Positions 5,704 to 7,075 of a DNA stretch of 7,075 nucleotides are shown here, in pieces (position 1 is the first letter of the stretch; each line of letters opens with the position of its first letter). The position numbers and the translations under genes are program-made. This stretch comes from Pseudomonadota bacterium (GTDB taxonomy: Bacteria; Pseudomonadota; Alphaproteobacteria; Rhizobiales; Xanthobacteraceae). Where the stretch lies: assembly GCA_023390955.1 (NCBI GenBank), contig JAEWBW010000152.1, positions 1 to 7,075 on the forward strand, in the 5' to 3' direction. The notes under the pieces are model-generated. The model ran no database searches. It was not told where the DNA came from and saw nothing but the letters and a program-made list of their open reading frames with translations.

Positions 5704-6636
5704 ATGACCACATCCGACCAGAATGGCCGCCGCTCCGAGAAGGCCGAGATTTCGCGCAGCGTCACGGCCACGGAGACGCTGGCCTTCATGACCGCGCTGG
5801 TCGCCTTCCTGAAAGAGGCGGAAGCGTCCACCCCTCACGGCACGACCGACGCCCTGCGACCGCCTGCGGATGCGCCCGCCGCCTCGGGGCATCACATCGA
5901 TCCCTTACAGCTCGATACTGCGCCCGGCGAGCACCAACAAATCTCGGGCGAGAGGCATGCAGATGCCGCTGCGCCTTCATCCGGCGAGAGCTCACCGGCC
6001 AATCACGCGGATGCGGCGGTCAACAGCGATTCCGTGCATGCAGATTCCGTCACGCACGTCGTAGCCACGAGCGGCTCGATCGGCGCGCCTGTCGCAATGG
6101 ATGACCACGCGAGCGTAACAATTGATCACGGGTTGGCATCCGAATCCGGCAGCGCGCACGCCGGCACAATGTTATCGGCGACCCACGAGCCTGCGTCACT
6201 GCACGAGCTCGGCAGCACCATCTCCGGTCTGGTCGACTCTTCGCTCGCGACGCTGTCCCACACGCTGGACAGCCTGGGCACGACCGTCACGCAACTGACC
6301 TCGACGGTGACCGCAACGGTCGGCCAACTCACGGAGAGCGTCACGGGGCTGGTCGGGGGCCTGCTGCACTCCGTTGCGGGCGGTACACAGGAGGCACCGG
6401 CTCACGATCTCTTCGACGCGCTGGTCACGGACATCGTGAGCTCGCCGCTCACCCCGCCCCATGATGATGCAGCAACCCACAACATCGACATCGGCGGCCT
6501 CGATACCGCAGGCGCCGTGCCGATGGCGGCCTTACCGCCCATGGCGCTGCATCTCGGCTTTCTCGGCCAGCCGGCCGGTGACGGCCACGACATGCATGAC
6601 GGCGCGTTCTCGGCGCTAGGTGTGCACCACTTCTAG
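5704..6636 (+). CDS. Histidine-rich low-complexity protein encoded with a type I secretion system
   Basis: Uncharacterised protein of 310 aa; no known domain recognised. It starts 15 bases after the HlyD stop behind a strong ribosome binding site, so it is probably the last gene of the operon. Residues 1-23 are polar; 24-42 (ETLAFMTALVAFLKEAEAS) form a possible amphipathic helix but not a Sec signal peptide. Residues 43-165 are Ala/Ser/His/Asp-rich and look disordered. Residues 168-224 form a Thr/Ser/Leu/Val segment with regularly spaced hydrophobics (LGSTISGLVDSSLATLSHTL onward) that may be helical or coiled. The tail is again His/Asp/Gly-rich and ends GVHHF. I count about 23 His (over 7%), only two Lys, and no Cys, Trp or Tyr. 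It shares LSHTLD (184-189) and GGLLH (218-222) with the 101-aa protein. It may be a secreted substrate, a substrate-specific helper, or a metal-binding protein. All of these are inferences. No RTX repeats are present. Confidence 0.85.
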   Translation: MTTSDQNGRRSEKAEISRSVTATETLAFMTALVAFLKEAEASTPHGTTDALRPPADAPAASGHHIDPLQLDTAPGEHQQISGERHADAAAPSSGESSPANHADAAVNSDSVHADSVTHVVATSGSIGAPVAMDDHASVTIDHGLASESGSAHAGTMLSATHEPASLHELGSTISGLVDSSLATLSHTLDSLGTTVTQLTSTVTATVGQLTESVTGLVGGLLHSVAGGTQEAPAHDLFDALVTDIVSSPLTPPHDDAATHNIDIGGLDTAGAVPMAALPPMALHLGFLGQPAGDGHDMHDGAFSALGVHHF

Positions 6637-7075
6637 ATCTGGCTCGGTGCAGTTCGCCGCGTATCCGCCGACGTCACCAGCCCCGCCGAAAGTGTCACGA
6701 GACACATGAGCGCGGCCAGCATAGCGAACGCGGCCGGCAGGCTCGATATCTTGGCGACGAAGCCGACGCCGGCGGGACCTGCGAGAACGCCGGCATAGCC
6801 CGTCGTAGTGATCGCGGCGACCGCAAGGCCGACCGGCATCGTGGTCTGGGTACCAGCGCGGCGAAACAGGATCGGCACGAGGTTGGATGCGCCGAGACCG
6901 ATCAGCACGAAGCCTGCCATCGCCAGGATCGCGGCCGGCGCGGTGAGCAACACGACGAAACCCAGAATCGCAAGGAGGCTGCCGGCGATGAGCGTGGCGC
7001 GATCACCGACCCGCGCCACGAAAGCATCGCCGCCGAACCGGCCCGCCGTCATGGCGATCGAGAACAGCATATAGC
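6633..7075 (-). CDS. MFS transporter, C-terminal part (gene runs off the window)
   Basis: About 147 C-terminal codons of a major facilitator superfamily permease in the inner membrane. The frame remains open past the last in-frame ATG (7070) to the window edge, so this ATG is internal and the N-terminal half is missing. The segment starts with AMTAGRFGGDAFVARVGD, the GRxxGDxxxxRxG loop motif that MFS proteins carry between helices at the start of their second half. Hydrophobic helices with GLGASNLVPILFRRAG and MPVGLAVAAITTTGYAGVLAGPAGVGFVAK follow. These resemble the YbjJ-like MFS group as I remember it. The substrate cannot be inferred. It is transcribed towards the secretion operon, and its stop overlaps that of the histidine-rich gene within CTAG (6633-6636). 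Confidence 0.9.
   Translation of the reverse strand, partial: YMLFSIAMTAGRFGGDAFVARVGDRATLIAGSLLAILGFVVLLTAPAAILAMAGFVLIGLGASNLVPILFRRAGTQTTMPVGLAVAAITTTGYAGVLAGPAGVGFVAKISSLPAAFAMLAALMCLVTLSAGLVTSADTRRTAPSQI

Noticed and set aside
5697..6104. Alternative ATG at 5697 opening a 135-codon frame
   Set aside because: The ATG directly abuts the AGGAGG, leaving no spacing. The frame is Arg-rich shadow sequence, and the 5704 frame is longer and correctly spaced.

Overview
The window is GC-rich DNA that looks like a Rhizobiales chromosome, most likely Bradyrhizobium or a close relative. The reasons are codon and base composition, the style of the encoded proteins, and a short repeat at about 1972-2005 that I recognise as a common intergenic element of Bradyrhizobium-type genomes. 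The genus is an inference. The two ordinary flanking genes are a CBS-domain ClC chloride channel/antiporter (minus strand, 32-1834) and the C-terminal half of an MFS transporter (minus strand, 6633 to the window edge).

Between them lies a plus-strand block of four genes (2219-6636) that reads as a compact type I secretion locus. The order is a 101-residue, very acidic, glycine-rich small protein; a PrtD-type ABC exporter (578 aa); a HlyD-type membrane-fusion protein (438 aa) that overlaps the exporter gene by ATGA; and a 310-residue histidine-rich, low-complexity protein 15 bases further on. No outer-membrane TolC-like component is present, so it would have to be supplied from elsewhere in the genome.

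The most interesting point is the pair of uncharacterised proteins bracketing the exporter genes. Neither has an RTX nonapeptide repeat, a Sec signal peptide, or a cysteine, tryptophan or tyrosine. They share short motifs (LSHTLD, GGLLH and a hydrophobic-D-hydrophobic-GGL motif) although they differ in size and overall composition. The simplest reading is that one or both are non-RTX substrates or dedicated partners of this exporter. This is inferred from gene order and composition.

Regulatory structure is sparse. The 384-base divergent intergenic region (1835-2218) holds a 21-base AT-rich perfect dyad just upstream of the ClC ATG, the dispersed repeat, and a good ribosome binding site for the small gene. 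A strong 10-bp hairpin without a U-tract separates the small gene from the exporter and may give unequal expression of the two. The histidine-rich gene and the MFS gene converge, with both stop codons nested in one CTAG.
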